NCBI RefSeq assembly: GCF_008245005.1
Contig: NZ_CP043427.1
Span: 124,001 to 188,000 of the forward strand
Length of the DNA stretch: 64,000 nt
Direction: 5' to 3'
Source: Campylobacter sputorum subsp. sputorum
Lineage (GTDB): Bacteria; Campylobacterota; Campylobacteria; Campylobacterales; Campylobacteraceae
Position numbers and translations under genes: made by a program. Each line of letters starts with the position of its first letter. Position 1 is the stretch's first letter. The notes beneath the pieces were generated by a model. That model was not told where the DNA came from, did not search any database, and saw only the letters and a program-made list of their open reading frames with translations. Below are positions 18,002-26,252 of the stretch, one piece after another.

Positions 18002-18433
18002 TTAACGAATTTTTTCTATATCTAAGTTAATTTTTGAAACATCATTTTCTTTTAATATTGATATTAAGTTTATAATGTTTCCATAATCCAAGTCATTATC
18101 AGCACTTAAATGAATTTCATTAAAATTTGCTAAATTTAAGCTTTTGATATTATTTTTAAAGTCATCTAAATTTAAAAAAGTAGTATTTTTATTATCAAAA
18201 TTTATGGAAATATTTCCATTTAAAAAATAAAATATCGTTATGCTTTGTGGCCTATTATCACTAAAATCTTCACTGCTTTTTGGTAAATTTATAGGAAAAT
18301 TTTCAGTTTTAGCAAAAGTTGTAGTTATCATAAAAAATATAAGCAGCATAAAAATTACATCTATTAAATTTATCATGGATATACCATAATACTCTCTTCT
18401 GCGTCTATTTTTAAATTTACTTACATATTTCAT
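18002..18433 (-). CDS. exbD: Second ExbD family subunit
   Basis: The N-terminal membrane segment ISMINLIDVIFMLLIFFMIT carries the family Asp (LIDVIF). The periplasmic part (NFPINLPKSSEDF, then a strand with ITIFYFLNGNISINF) has the ExbD/TolR pattern. Starting at ATG 18433 gives 143 residues, the family norm; an upstream in-frame start would add 15 residues encoded inside exbB2 with no purpose. It overlaps exbB2 by 17 nt. Confidence 0.9.
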   Translation of the reverse strand: MKYVSKFKNRRRREYYGISMINLIDVIFMLLIFFMITTTFAKTENFPINLPKSSEDFSDNRPQSITIFYFLNGNISINFDNKNTTFLNLDDFKNNIKSLNLANFNEIHLSADNDLDYGNIINLISILKENDVSKINLDIEKIR

Positions 18434-19025
18434 TTTTAAATCTTTTATAAATAAGCATAGAAATTCTTTCCATATCATCTAAAATTTTGTCATTCTTTTT
18501 ATTAATAGCTATGTGAATCATAAGTGCTGGAATTGCTACTAAAAGTCCAAATGCTGTGGTATAAAGTGCTTCACTTATCCCATTTGCTACTTGTGTGGCG
18601 TTATTTTGCATACTCAATGCACCAAAAGACTTTATCATCCCAACTACAGTTCCAAGAAGTCCAAGTTGTGGTGCTGCACCTACGCAAAGACCTAAAATCC
18701 ATCCGCCTTTTTCAAATTTTTCACTCCAAGTTTTTTGGCTAACTTCTATGTTGTATTCAAGTTCGTTTAATGAATTTGGATAATTTTGAAGTATAGATAT
18801 AGTTGTTTTTGCTACTGGATTTTTGAAATTTTGACAATATTGAGTAATCTCATCTATGCTTTTAGTTGATATTAAATTTGATAATTTATATTTAAATTTA
18901 TATGATAAATCCGAATTAATAAATGTGTAAAAATAAATTTTTTCAAGCACAATTGCCAAAGCAAATATTGCTAAGCAAAATATCGGCCACATAAAAATGC
19001 CGCCAGCCTTCATTAACTCCAACAT
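18417..19025 (-). CDS. exbB: Second ExbB family subunit
   Basis: A short-form ExbB of 202 residues. It has an N-terminal membrane helix (IFMWPIFCLAIFALAIVLEK), then GWILGLCVGAAPQLGLLGTV and GISEALYTTAFGLLVAIPAL, the conserved TM2-TM3 region with the helix-breaking Gly and Pro. It lacks the N-terminal extension of the exbB at 8242, so the two are separate lineages rather than a recent duplication. As first gene of the minus-strand haem operon it lies directly behind the Fur-like site. Confidence 0.9.
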   Translation of the reverse strand: MLELMKAGGIFMWPIFCLAIFALAIVLEKIYFYTFINSDLSYKFKYKLSNLISTKSIDEITQYCQNFKNPVAKTTISILQNYPNSLNELEYNIEVSQKTWSEKFEKGGWILGLCVGAAPQLGLLGTVVGMIKSFGALSMQNNATQVANGISEALYTTAFGLLVAIPALMIHIAINKKNDKILDDMERISMLIYKRFKNEICK

Positions 19026-19042
19026 AAATACCTCACTTTTAA

Positions 19043-19061
19043 TTAATAATGATAATGAAAG
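19043..19061. promoter_or_regulatory. Candidate Fur box before exbB2
   Basis: TTAATAATGATAATGAAAG lies 18 bases upstream of the exbB2 start. It contains AATGATAATGA, close to the classic Fur hexamer repeat. It fits iron repression of the haem operon. Confidence 0.6.
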
Positions 19062-19126
19062 TTAATATTATATTATTCAAATACTAAAAATAATATAAAT
19101 TTACCAAAATTTTAACAAAAATTGAA

Positions 19127-19156
19127 TATAATATTTATTATCAATTTATTATTAAG
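19127..19156 (+). promoter_or_regulatory. hutX promoter -10 with adjacent Fur-like site
   Basis: A -10 TATAAT at 19127-19132 is followed by TTTATTATCAATTTATTATT (from 19134), a Fur-like run covering the expected transcription start. It is only about 12 bases before the hutX start codon. The ribosome site AAGAAAGGAAAAG follows at once. Confidence 0.5.
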
Positions 19157-19167
19157 AAAGGAAAAGT

Positions 19168-19662
19168 ATGAAAGATACAAACGAAAAAATCTTAGAAATG
19201 TTAAAAGATGAGAAAAATAGCGTTCTTTCGATCGCCTCAACTCTCAACATACCAGAATATGAGGTTTTAAAGTTAAAAGATAAAAGCGAGTTTAAAGAAG
19301 TTAATGCTGTTCATTTAGATGAAATTTTAAATGAAATGTCTTCGTGGGGAGAGCTTTTGTTTTGTAAAAATAGCCCTGAGTTTATCATAGAGTTTAAATG
19401 TTGCATTGGTTCAATTAAAAAAGCTAAAGGATACATAAATTTTTGCGGAAAAAGCGGGTTTTTAGGCGGACATTTAAATCAAAATAGTGTGAAAAAAATA
19501 GGCTTTGTAACTACTAAATTTATGGGACTTTTAGGAAATAGTGTGCATTTTTACAATGATAAAAATGAGACTATTTTTAAATTTTATTTAAGCAGAAATG
19601 AAAAACAAGAACTTTTAGAAGATCAAGTTAAAAAATTTGATAATTTAAAAGCTAAATTTTAA
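19168..19662 (+). CDS. hutX: HutX/ChuX family cytosolic haem carrier
   Basis: The 164-residue protein matches the ChuX/HutX family. The N terminus has an HTH-like helix pair (KILEMLKDEKNSVLSIAST), then VHLDEILNEMSSWGELLFC, FIIEFKCCIGSIKKAKGYIN, and the typical core SGFLGGHLNQNSVKKIGFV followed by FMGLLGNSVHFYNDKNETIF. Family members bind haem in the cytoplasm and pass it to HutZ/HugZ-type oxygenases. It is transcribed divergently from the haem operon, sharing the control region. This supports a delivery role for either HugZ or HutW. Confidence 0.87.
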   Translation: MKDTNEKILEMLKDEKNSVLSIASTLNIPEYEVLKLKDKSEFKEVNAVHLDEILNEMSSWGELLFCKNSPEFIIEFKCCIGSIKKAKGYINFCGKSGFLGGHLNQNSVKKIGFVTTKFMGLLGNSVHFYNDKNETIFKFYLSRNEKQELLEDQVKKFDNLKAKF

Positions 19663-19668
19663 CTTATT

Positions 19669-19692
19669 TTTTGGCTATTTTTATAGCCAAAA
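19669..19692. terminator. Bidirectional terminator between hutX and the ABC exporter gene
   Basis: A perfect 10-bp stem, TTTTGGCTAT-TTTT-ATAGCCAAAA, sits exactly between two convergent stops. The A/T flanks of the GC core supply U-rich ends in both directions. Confidence 0.75.
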
Positions 19693-19695
19693 TTA

Positions 19696-21264
19696 TTATA
19701 TATTTATTCTGGTTAAATTTCCATTTTCCATTTTATATATTTTATCAGCCATTTTAAAGTATTTATCGTCATGACTTATGGCAAATACGCTAATGCCTTT
19801 GCTTTTTAAAAGTGGCAATATCGATGTATAAAAATACTCTCTAAATTCAGGATCTTGGTCTGCCGCAAATTCGTCTAACATCAAAAAGTCCTTATTTGCG
19901 ACTAAATTTTCCAGTAAAGCCGCTCTTTTCTTCTGCCCTGTTGACAAATTATTAGTTGTTATGGTTTTTTGTGGGATATTAACTTTGTCTTTTATTTTTA
20001 AAATATCGCTCCAAAATTCAATTCCACTATCATTTAATATATTTTTAAATAGATAAAAATCGCTAAAAACAGCACTTATTGTATTTTGGAATCTATTTAA
20101 ATTTTCATTATTTAAAAGCATATCATCAAGCCAAATATCTCCACTATTTGGCTTTAGAATGCCGCACAATATAAGAAAAAGTGTTGATTTTCCTGAACCA
20201 TTTTTACCTATTATAAATACTGTTTCGCCTTTCTTTATTTCTAGGTTTATATTTTTTAAAATTTTTTTATCCATATATGAAAAATTTATATTTTTTAATT
20301 TTATATTGTTATATTTTAATTTATTATAATTTGCATTAAAATTTATATCATTAAAATTTATTAACTTCATATCTTTTATTTTTTTAAACGATATTTTTGC
20401 AAGAAGTATCGAAGGAATAGAAGATATAAAAATCATAAAAGGGGTTCTTAAAAATAACATAGCAAAACATATAGTTGTGGCTGTTTTAAAGTCGCTTATG
20501 TTAAGAGCCAACGAAAAATACATAATAAACCCCACTCCTCCAAGCATCATTACGTTTAAAAAGTTACTTGATATGTTTTGTGAAATTTCTGCTTTAATAT
20601 TTGAATTTTTTTGAGATAATGCATTATTGCAAAAATTCTCAAAAAAGTTATCAAATCTTGCTTTATTTATACTTAGCTCTTTGAAAGCATCAATCATTGT
20701 TTCATAATCTTTATACAAAACATCATCTTTTTGTCTAGATTTTTTATAGTTTTTGTATGTTTTTCTTATAAAAATATTTACTACAAAACCCATAATAAGA
20801 AACCAGATTACTATAAAAATAGCAATGATATTTGAAAGATAAAAAAAATAAAATATACAAAAAAATATCAGTAATCCGCTTTGAAGTAAATCTGAAATTC
20901 GCATAAGCCCATTTGATATATTGTTTATATCTTTGCTGACACAAGCTAAAATTTTTGCTTTTGTTGTATCCATAATGGTCATAAAAGTGCTGTTTAATAC
21001 CCTTAAAACAAACCTTGTTCTAAGCTCATAAATAAATTTATTTCCAATATTTGCAACGACAAATTTAAATATATGTGAAAAAATAAAAAAAGAAAATAAA
21101 AGAATTATAAATATAAGCAAAATAACGCTATTTGCTTTTTCTAAATTTAATATATATTTGTTTATAAAAAACAATACAAATATCCCAAAAGCACTATAGA
21201 TTATTGATAAAATTGATATTAAAATCAAATTCAAAATGTAGTATTTTCTCAAAAAGCAATCCAA
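19696..21264 (-). CDS. Cyclic-peptide/siderophore-type ABC exporter (SyrD/PvdE family)
   Basis: This is a half-transporter fusion: six membrane helices (residues about 1-290) followed by an ATPase domain. The motifs are Walker A GKNGSGKST, signature NLSTGQKKRAALLE, and a Walker B region LMLDEFAADQDPEFREYFY. The DE-AADQDP wording is characteristic of the PvdE/SyrD group that exports cyclic peptides and pyoverdine precursors. The 522-residue length is normal. No peptide or siderophore synthesis genes lie nearby, so its substrate is unknown. The start is TTG at 21264 with no visible ribosome site, because a long inverted repeat ends directly against it. The next possible starts would delete the first membrane helix. 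Confidence 0.8.
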   Translation of the reverse strand: MDCFLRKYYILNLILISILSIIYSAFGIFVLFFINKYILNLEKANSVILLIFIILLFSFFIFSHIFKFVVANIGNKFIYELRTRFVLRVLNSTFMTIMDTTKAKILACVSKDINNISNGLMRISDLLQSGLLIFFCIFYFFYLSNIIAIFIVIWFLIMGFVVNIFIRKTYKNYKKSRQKDDVLYKDYETMIDAFKELSINKARFDNFFENFCNNALSQKNSNIKAEISQNISSNFLNVMMLGGVGFIMYFSLALNISDFKTATTICFAMLFLRTPFMIFISSIPSILLAKISFKKIKDMKLINFNDINFNANYNKLKYNNIKLKNINFSYMDKKILKNINLEIKKGETVFIIGKNGSGKSTLFLILCGILKPNSGDIWLDDMLLNNENLNRFQNTISAVFSDFYLFKNILNDSGIEFWSDILKIKDKVNIPQKTITTNNLSTGQKKRAALLENLVANKDFLMLDEFAADQDPEFREYFYTSILPLLKSKGISVFAISHDDKYFKMADKIYKMENGNLTRINI

Positions 21265-21305
21265 AATTAAATTTATTTATGATTTTATCATAAATAAATT
21301 TAATT
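21265..21305. repeat. Perfect 19-bp inverted repeat with 3-nt centre in front of the ABC exporter gene
   Basis: The left arm AATTAAATTTATTTATGAT (21265-21283) and right arm ATCATAAATAAATTTAATT (21287-21305) are exact reverse complements around TTT. It fills the space just upstream of the exporter start and lies 24 nt after the gltX stop on the same strand. It may be an operator, an AT-rich transcription terminator for gltX, or an RNA hairpin hiding the ribosome site. Confidence 0.9.
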
Positions 21306-21329
21306 ATTGATAATAAATATTAATATCTA

Positions 21330-22709
21330 TTATAAAAATTTTATTAACATTTTTATTCTTTCTTTTGCTTCCATTGACCCTAATATTTCCAACACTTCAA
21401 ATATAGAAGGGCTAACACTGGTTCCAGTTATTGCTATCCTAAGCGGTTGTGCTAAATCTTTTAAGGTAGAGTTGTTTTGCTTTAAAAACTCGTTTGTTAT
21501 CTCTTCAAATTCTGCTGCGGTTTTAAGATTGTCGTTTAGTATATTTTCAAATTTTTCTAGCAAATTTACAGATTTTTCATTTATAAATTTATTTAAGGCT
21601 TTTTCATCGTAGCTTGTTGGGCGGTTGATGATAGAAAGCGCACTGTTTTTAAGCTCTATTAGTGTTTTTGCTCTTGATCTTAAACTTTCTAAAAGCAGTT
21701 CGCCTTTTTGTATGTCTTTGAAATTTAATCCAAATTGCTTCATTTCGCTGTTTAATCTATCAAAACTTAATGTTTTTATGTAATGAGCATTTAGCCAGTC
21801 AAGTTTGCTAAGATTATAAGTGCTTGCTGACTTGTTGATATAGTATGGACTGAAGTATTTTTTCATAACTTCTAAGCTAAAAATCTCATCATCGCCATGG
21901 CTCCAACCAAGTCTAACTAAGAAATTTAAAAGCGCATCAGGCAAATAACCAAGCTCTTTATACTCCATAACATCGGTTGCCCCGTGTCTTTTTGAGAGTT
22001 TTTTGCCATCACTTCCATTTATCATAGCAACATGAAAAAACTCAGGTATTGCAAAACCAAGAGCTTGATACAATACAATCTGTTTTGGTGTATTTGAAAG
22101 ATGATCATCGCCTCTTATAACATGAGTTATACCCATGAGTGCGTCATCTATAACTACTGTAAAATTGTAAGTAGGTGTTCCATCGCTTCTTGCAATGATA
22201 AAATCATCAAGCATATCTTCGCAGTTAAATTTAACATCACCTTTTATACCATCTCTAAATTCTATTGTTCCGCTAGTGGGTGCTTTTATGCGTATAACCG
22301 GCTCTATCCCGGCTGGCGGTGTGCCTGTAAAATCTCTATATCTTCCATCATATCTTGGGCGTTCTTTTCTAGCTTCTTGGGACGCTCTTAACTCATCTAG
22401 CTCAACCTTACTCATATAGCATTTATAAGCTTTTCCTTCATCAAGAAGTTTTTGAACATATTCTTTGTATAAATCAAATCTGCTACTTTGATATATAATC
22501 TCTCCGTCATAGTCAAGCTTACACCATTTAAAAGCTTCTTCTATGGCATGAGCTGCTTCAACTGAGTTTCTTTTTAAGTCCGTGTCTTCTATACGCAAAA
22601 CAAATTTACCGCCATTTGCTCTTGCGAAAAGATAGTTATAAAGTGCTGTTCTAAGTCCTCCTACATGCAAATATCCAGTAGGCGATGGTGCAAAACGAGT
22701 AACTATCAT
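21330..22709 (-). CDS. gltX: Glutamyl-tRNA synthetase (non-discriminating or GluRS2 type)
   Basis: Class I synthetase motifs are clear: RFAPSPTGYLHVGGLRTALY (the HIGH-like element) at the N terminus and DGKKLSKRHGATDVMEY (KMSKS-like) near residue 245. At 459 residues it is a full-length enzyme. It charges tRNA-Glu with glutamate in the cytoplasm. Epsilonproteobacteria generally encode two GluRS copies, one of which charges tRNA-Gln for later amidation. The neighbour being a SurA-like gene matches C. jejuni gltX2 (Cj1288c), so this may be the tRNA-Gln-directed copy. It is divergent from the chaperone gene. Confidence 0.93.
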   Translation of the reverse strand: MIVTRFAPSPTGYLHVGGLRTALYNYLFARANGGKFVLRIEDTDLKRNSVEAAHAIEEAFKWCKLDYDGEIIYQSSRFDLYKEYVQKLLDEGKAYKCYMSKVELDELRASQEARKERPRYDGRYRDFTGTPPAGIEPVIRIKAPTSGTIEFRDGIKGDVKFNCEDMLDDFIIARSDGTPTYNFTVVIDDALMGITHVIRGDDHLSNTPKQIVLYQALGFAIPEFFHVAMINGSDGKKLSKRHGATDVMEYKELGYLPDALLNFLVRLGWSHGDDEIFSLEVMKKYFSPYYINKSASTYNLSKLDWLNAHYIKTLSFDRLNSEMKQFGLNFKDIQKGELLLESLRSRAKTLIELKNSALSIINRPTSYDEKALNKFINEKSVNLLEKFENILNDNLKTAAEFEEITNEFLKQNNSTLKDLAQPLRIAITGTSVSPSIFEVLEILGSMEAKERIKMLIKFL

Positions 22710-22793
22710 TATAATTCTCCATATAAATTTAATAAAAAAATGATATAATCTTTCTTGTATTATATTTTGTAAATGCTTAAATAAAGGTTTTTC

Positions 22794-23615
22794 ATGAAAA
22801 AATTATTTATATTTCTCTTGCTTACTAATCTTTTAAACGCAGAGATGATTAATGGTATAGCTGCAATCGTAGAAAATGAACCAATTACTTTAAATGAAGT
22901 TAGTGTTGCTGCTAGAGAGCTAAAAAGCGACCAAAGCGTAGCATTAGAAGTTCTTATAAAAGAAAAGTTAAAAGATGCACAAATAAAGTCTTTAAACATA
23001 ACTACGACAAATTATGAAGTAGAGCAGAGAATTTCTCAAATCGCAGCTCAAAATGGAGTTAGTCTAGATGAGTTTAAGTCTATTTTAGCCTCAAGAGGAA
23101 TAAATTATGATAAATTTAAAGAACAAACAAGCGATGCTATAAAACAAGAAAAATTATATGGCTCTGTATTTTACTCTATGAGACAAAATGTTAGTGAAGA
23201 AAGTGCCCAAAAATATTATAATAATAATCAAGAGTTATTTACTATATTTGATAGTATAGATGTTATAAGATATAGTTCAAAAGATAAAAATTTACTTAAT
23301 GAAGCCAAACAATCTCTTGCAAAAACACAAGAAGGCATTAAGAGTGAAAAAATGAGCATAAACACTGTTGATTTGACGCAAAAACAGTTATATTTGTTTC
23401 AAAACACGCCATCAAATGAATTTACTCCTATTTTGCAATCTGGTAATGAGTATGAAATGTATTTTATAACATCAAAAAATGGAGCAAGGGTTATAGCATT
23501 TGATAGAGTTAAAAAGCAAATTTTGAACCAAATGGCTGAAATTGAGCAAAAAAACGCTATAAATGAGTATTTTGACAAACTAAGATCAAAAGCAAATATT
23601 CAACTTTTAAGATAA
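22794..23615 (+). CDS. SurA-like periplasmic chaperone
   Basis: A signal peptide (MKKLFIFLLLTNLLNA) is followed by the SurA N-terminal signature MINGIAAIVENEPITLNEV and an alpha-helical chaperone region with SQIAAQNGVSLDEFKSILAS. The central part resembles a shrunken parvulin-type prolyl isomerase domain (VIRYSSKDKN to YEMYFITSKNGARVIAFDRV), and a C-terminal helix closes the chaperone domain. In C. jejuni the gltX2 neighbour Cj1289 is a SurA-like protein of the same size. It probably helps outer-membrane protein folding. Prolyl isomerase activity is doubtful because the parvulin part is short. Confidence 0.83.
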   Translation: MKKLFIFLLLTNLLNAEMINGIAAIVENEPITLNEVSVAARELKSDQSVALEVLIKEKLKDAQIKSLNITTTNYEVEQRISQIAAQNGVSLDEFKSILASRGINYDKFKEQTSDAIKQEKLYGSVFYSMRQNVSEESAQKYYNNNQELFTIFDSIDVIRYSSKDKNLLNEAKQSLAKTQEGIKSEKMSINTVDLTQKQLYLFQNTPSNEFTPILQSGNEYEMYFITSKNGARVIAFDRVKKQILNQMAEIEQKNAINEYFDKLRSKANIQLLR

Positions 23616-23633
23616 TTTAAATAAGGAGAAAAA

Positions 23634-23825
23634 ATGCCAATAATAAATGTAAAACTAGCAAGTCCGCTTCCAGATAAAGAGACAAAAGACAAAGTGGCTA
23701 AAGAGATTATGGATGTGATGGTTAGAAATTTAGGAAAAAATCCAGAAAGAATTGTAGTTCTTTTTGAGGATTTGCCAAAAGATAGTTTTTATTTTGGTGC
23801 TAAAGATTTAGAGTCAAAGGATTAA
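23634..23825 (+). CDS. 4-oxalocrotonate tautomerase family protein
   Basis: A 63-residue protein with the catalytic Pro directly after the initiator Met (MPIINVKL), followed by the family helix (LPDKETKDKVAKEIMDVMVR) and the strand RIVVLFEDLPKDSFYFG. It fits the DmpI/YwhB group; C. jejuni has a similar gene next to bcp (Cj0270). A hexameric keto-enol tautomerase is likely; the natural substrate is unknown. AAGGAGAAAAA precedes the start. The stop is one base before bcp. Confidence 0.88.
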   Translation: MPIINVKLASPLPDKETKDKVAKEIMDVMVRNLGKNPERIVVLFEDLPKDSFYFGAKDLESKD

Positions 23826-23826
23826 T

Positions 23827-24321
23827 ATGAGCGATTTTTTAAAAGATGATATAGAAAGAAAAATAACGCTAAAAGAGGGAGACAAAGCTCCAAAATTTGA
23901 GTTAGAAAATGCTGATGGTGTAAAAGTTTCTTTAGGAGATTTTGTGGGTAAAAATGTAGTTTTGTATTTTTATCCAAAAGATAACACTCCAGGATGCACA
24001 ACTGAGGCGTGTGAGTTTAGCCAAAATTATGATGAGTTTATGAAAAAAAATACAGTCATTATCGGCATTAGTCCAGATAGCGTAAAATCACATGCAAATT
24101 TTATACAAAAACACAATTTAAGCCATATTTTACTTAGCGACCCAAATAAAGAAGTTGCAAAACTTTATGGGGTTTGGCAAGTTAAGAAAAACTATGGTAA
24201 AGAGTATCTTGGCATAGTAAGATCAACTTTTGTTATAGATAAAAATGGAAACATAATAAAAGTATATAAAAATGTAAAAGCTAAAGATCATGCAATAAAA
24301 GTGTTAAACGAGCTTGTGTGA
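23827..24321 (+). CDS. bcp: Thiol peroxidase of the Bcp/PrxQ family
   Basis: The peroxiredoxin signature FYPKDNTPGCTTEACEF gives the peroxidatic Cys and the second Cys five residues later, typical of PrxQ/Bcp. The family fold follows (IIGISPDSVKSHANFIQKH, RSTFVIDKNGNIIKVYKNV). At 164 residues it is slightly longer than usual, owing to an N-terminal dozen residues ahead of KEGDKAPKFEL. It reduces hydroperoxides in the cytoplasm with thioredoxin. It is translationally close to the tautomerase gene (1-nt gap). Confidence 0.92.
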   Translation: MSDFLKDDIERKITLKEGDKAPKFELENADGVKVSLGDFVGKNVVLYFYPKDNTPGCTTEACEFSQNYDEFMKKNTVIIGISPDSVKSHANFIQKHNLSHILLSDPNKEVAKLYGVWQVKKNYGKEYLGIVRSTFVIDKNGNIIKVYKNVKAKDHAIKVLNELV

Positions 24322-24398
24322 TTTACTTTAAAGATGAAAATATAAAATAGATTATAAATTAATTTGTAATTTTTATTTAACATAAATTTTATATAAGA

Positions 24399-24404
24399 TA
24401 TACT
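24399..24404 (+). promoter_or_regulatory. Probable -10 element of the lipoprotein operon
   Basis: TATACT at 24399-24404, preceded by a T-rich stretch, lies 34 bases before the first ATG. It matches the Campylobacter sigma70 pattern of a strong -10 with T-rich upstream DNA. Confidence 0.45.
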
Positions 24405-24437
24405 AAGTTTATATTAAATTTATAAACAAGGTATAGT

Positions 24438-25781
24438 ATGAATAAATATTTTTTTATCTTTATATACATGTTTTTTTTGGTTGGTTGTAGTGAAACTTTT
24501 GTTGGCTATTCTGATGTTTTAAATCAATACAACACCATTTATAACACAAAATCTTGCGATGATACCTTTATAGATGAAAAATCAAATTCAAATTTAGATC
24601 TTTTAATGTGGTATGAGCTTAATGGAAGCATGAAACGAAATTGTCTTGATTATAATGCTAGTAATTATTATTTTGACAAAGCTGAAGAGCTTTACAAAAG
24701 TGATGTAGATTTAGAAAATAGTGCTTTAAAACTTGCAAAAACTATAGGAACTACTTTTTTAAATGATAATATGGATAGTTATAGAGGAAATATTTATGAA
24801 AGTATAATGGTAAATGTTTATAAGGGCTTAAATTTTATGTCTATTGATAAATTTGGCGATGCTAGAGTTGAGTTTAATAGAGCTCTTGATAGACAGCGTC
24901 GCGCAAAAGATGAGTTTAGCAAAGAGATAGAAGAAGAAATTGCTAAGTTAGAAAAAGAAGATTCAAATGCTACAAAAATAGCTACAAATAAAGAAACTCA
25001 AAATGTAGTATATGATGCATATAATAAAAGTATTTTTGCTGATTTTGTGACTTATCCTGATTTTATAAATCCATTTGCTACATACATGGCAGGGCTTTTT
25101 TTCATAGCTGATAAGGATTATAAAAAAGCTAATGAAATGTTTAAAGAAAGTCTCGCTATGCAACCACAAAATATTTTTTTAAAAAGTGAGTTTAAACTTT
25201 CACAAGAACTTCTTGTTGGTAAAAATCATAAAAAATACATATGGCTCATTTATGAAAATGGAAAAAGTGCTACAAAAGATGAGTTTAGGCTAGATATTCC
25301 TTTATTTATCGTTACAGATAAAGTTCCTTATGTTGGTATAGCTTTGCCTACTATAAAAGATGGCATAAATTCATATGAATATTTAACAATAGATGGCGAA
25401 ACTTCTTCTGAAATTTCGAATATGGATAGAGTTATAAAAACGGAATTTAAAACAAAACTCCCATTTATAGTAACAAAATCTTTGATAAGAACAACCATAA
25501 AAACACTTGCTGCTTATGCGTCTATGGATCAAAATACTTATGCCGGGATTGGCGTTGGAATTTTTAATCTAATAACAAATAAAGCAGATGTAAGAAGCTG
25601 GGTTTCTTTGCCAAAAAATTTTCAAGCAGCTAGAGTTATAAATTTAGGAAAAAGTGTTGATATAAAAAATTCACAAGGAGGCATTATAGAAAGTCTAAGT
25701 ATACCTGATGATAAAAATGCTATTATTTATGTAAATTCACCTATACAAGGTTCTTTTAGTATTCATAAAATAATTTTTTAA
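24438..25781 (+). CDS. TPR-containing lipoprotein, COG3014 type (Cj0089-like)
   Basis: The signal peptide ends with lipobox LVGC (Cys about residue 15). The N-terminal half contains TPR-like helix pairs: NASNYYFDKAEELYKSD, FMSIDKFGDARVEFNRALDR with RRAKDEF, and MAGLFFIADKDYKKANEMF with KESLAMQPQN. The C-terminal half is beta-rich (KYIWLIYENGKSA, GIALPTIKDG). It heads a five-gene operon of exported proteins. The domain pattern suggests an assembly or scaffold role at the outer membrane; no enzymatic motif is visible. In C. jejuni the equivalent gene heads the same set. Confidence 0.78.
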   Translation: MNKYFFIFIYMFFLVGCSETFVGYSDVLNQYNTIYNTKSCDDTFIDEKSNSNLDLLMWYELNGSMKRNCLDYNASNYYFDKAEELYKSDVDLENSALKLAKTIGTTFLNDNMDSYRGNIYESIMVNVYKGLNFMSIDKFGDARVEFNRALDRQRRAKDEFSKEIEEEIAKLEKEDSNATKIATNKETQNVVYDAYNKSIFADFVTYPDFINPFATYMAGLFFIADKDYKKANEMFKESLAMQPQNIFLKSEFKLSQELLVGKNHKKYIWLIYENGKSATKDEFRLDIPLFIVTDKVPYVGIALPTIKDGINSYEYLTIDGETSSEISNMDRVIKTEFKTKLPFIVTKSLIRTTIKTLAAYASMDQNTYAGIGVGIFNLITNKADVRSWVSLPKNFQAARVINLGKSVDIKNSQGGIIESLSIPDDKNAIIYVNSPIQGSFSIHKIIF

Positions 25782-25790
25782 GGAGATATA

Positions 25791-26243
25791 ATGCAAGTAT
25801 TTAAATGGTTTTTGTTTGGTTTTTTACTGTTTTTTGTTGGATGTTCTAGCAATCAAAATGCAATGCAAAACAATGAAATAAATGTAAAAAATGGTTCACA
25901 TATTATATTTGATGATAAATCTTTGCAAAAATGGCTTAGATTAGATGATGTCAATGTTGTAAAAAGAAGTGACGATTTGATTGAATTTGATGTTACTTTT
26001 ACAAATACAAGTAGTTCAAATAAGTTAGTAAGTTATAAAGTGATTTGGAAAGATGAAAATGGTTTTACGCAAAAAACTATTATGTCAAAATGGACAAAAA
26101 CTTTGGTTGAAGAGGGTAGATCTCTTAATATCCATGGCATTTCTCCTAGTGTTAAATCAAAGGATTTTGAGATAATGCTACAAGAACCAACAGATGATGA
26201 TGAAAATCGCAATGATTCGTATCATAAACAATATTCACATTAA
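25791..26243 (+). CDS. YcfL/DUF1425-type small lipoprotein (Cj0090-like)
   Basis: The signal peptide ends in FVGC with the lipid-modified Cys near residue 18. The mature part is an Ig-like beta sandwich: LIEFDVTFTNTSSSNKLVSY, VIWKDENGF, WTKTLVEEGRSLNIHGISPS. That matches the YcfL family found beside LpoB. LpoB activates the peptidoglycan synthase PBP1b in enterobacteria, and YcfL is its gene neighbour there. A similar neighbour follows here, which supports the assignment. The function of YcfL itself is not established. Confidence 0.75.
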   Translation: MQVFKWFLFGFLLFFVGCSSNQNAMQNNEINVKNGSHIIFDDKSLQKWLRLDDVNVVKRSDDLIEFDVTFTNTSSSNKLVSYKVIWKDENGFTQKTIMSKWTKTLVEEGRSLNIHGISPSVKSKDFEIMLQEPTDDDENRNDSYHKQYSH

Positions 26244-26252
26244 GGAAATAAT

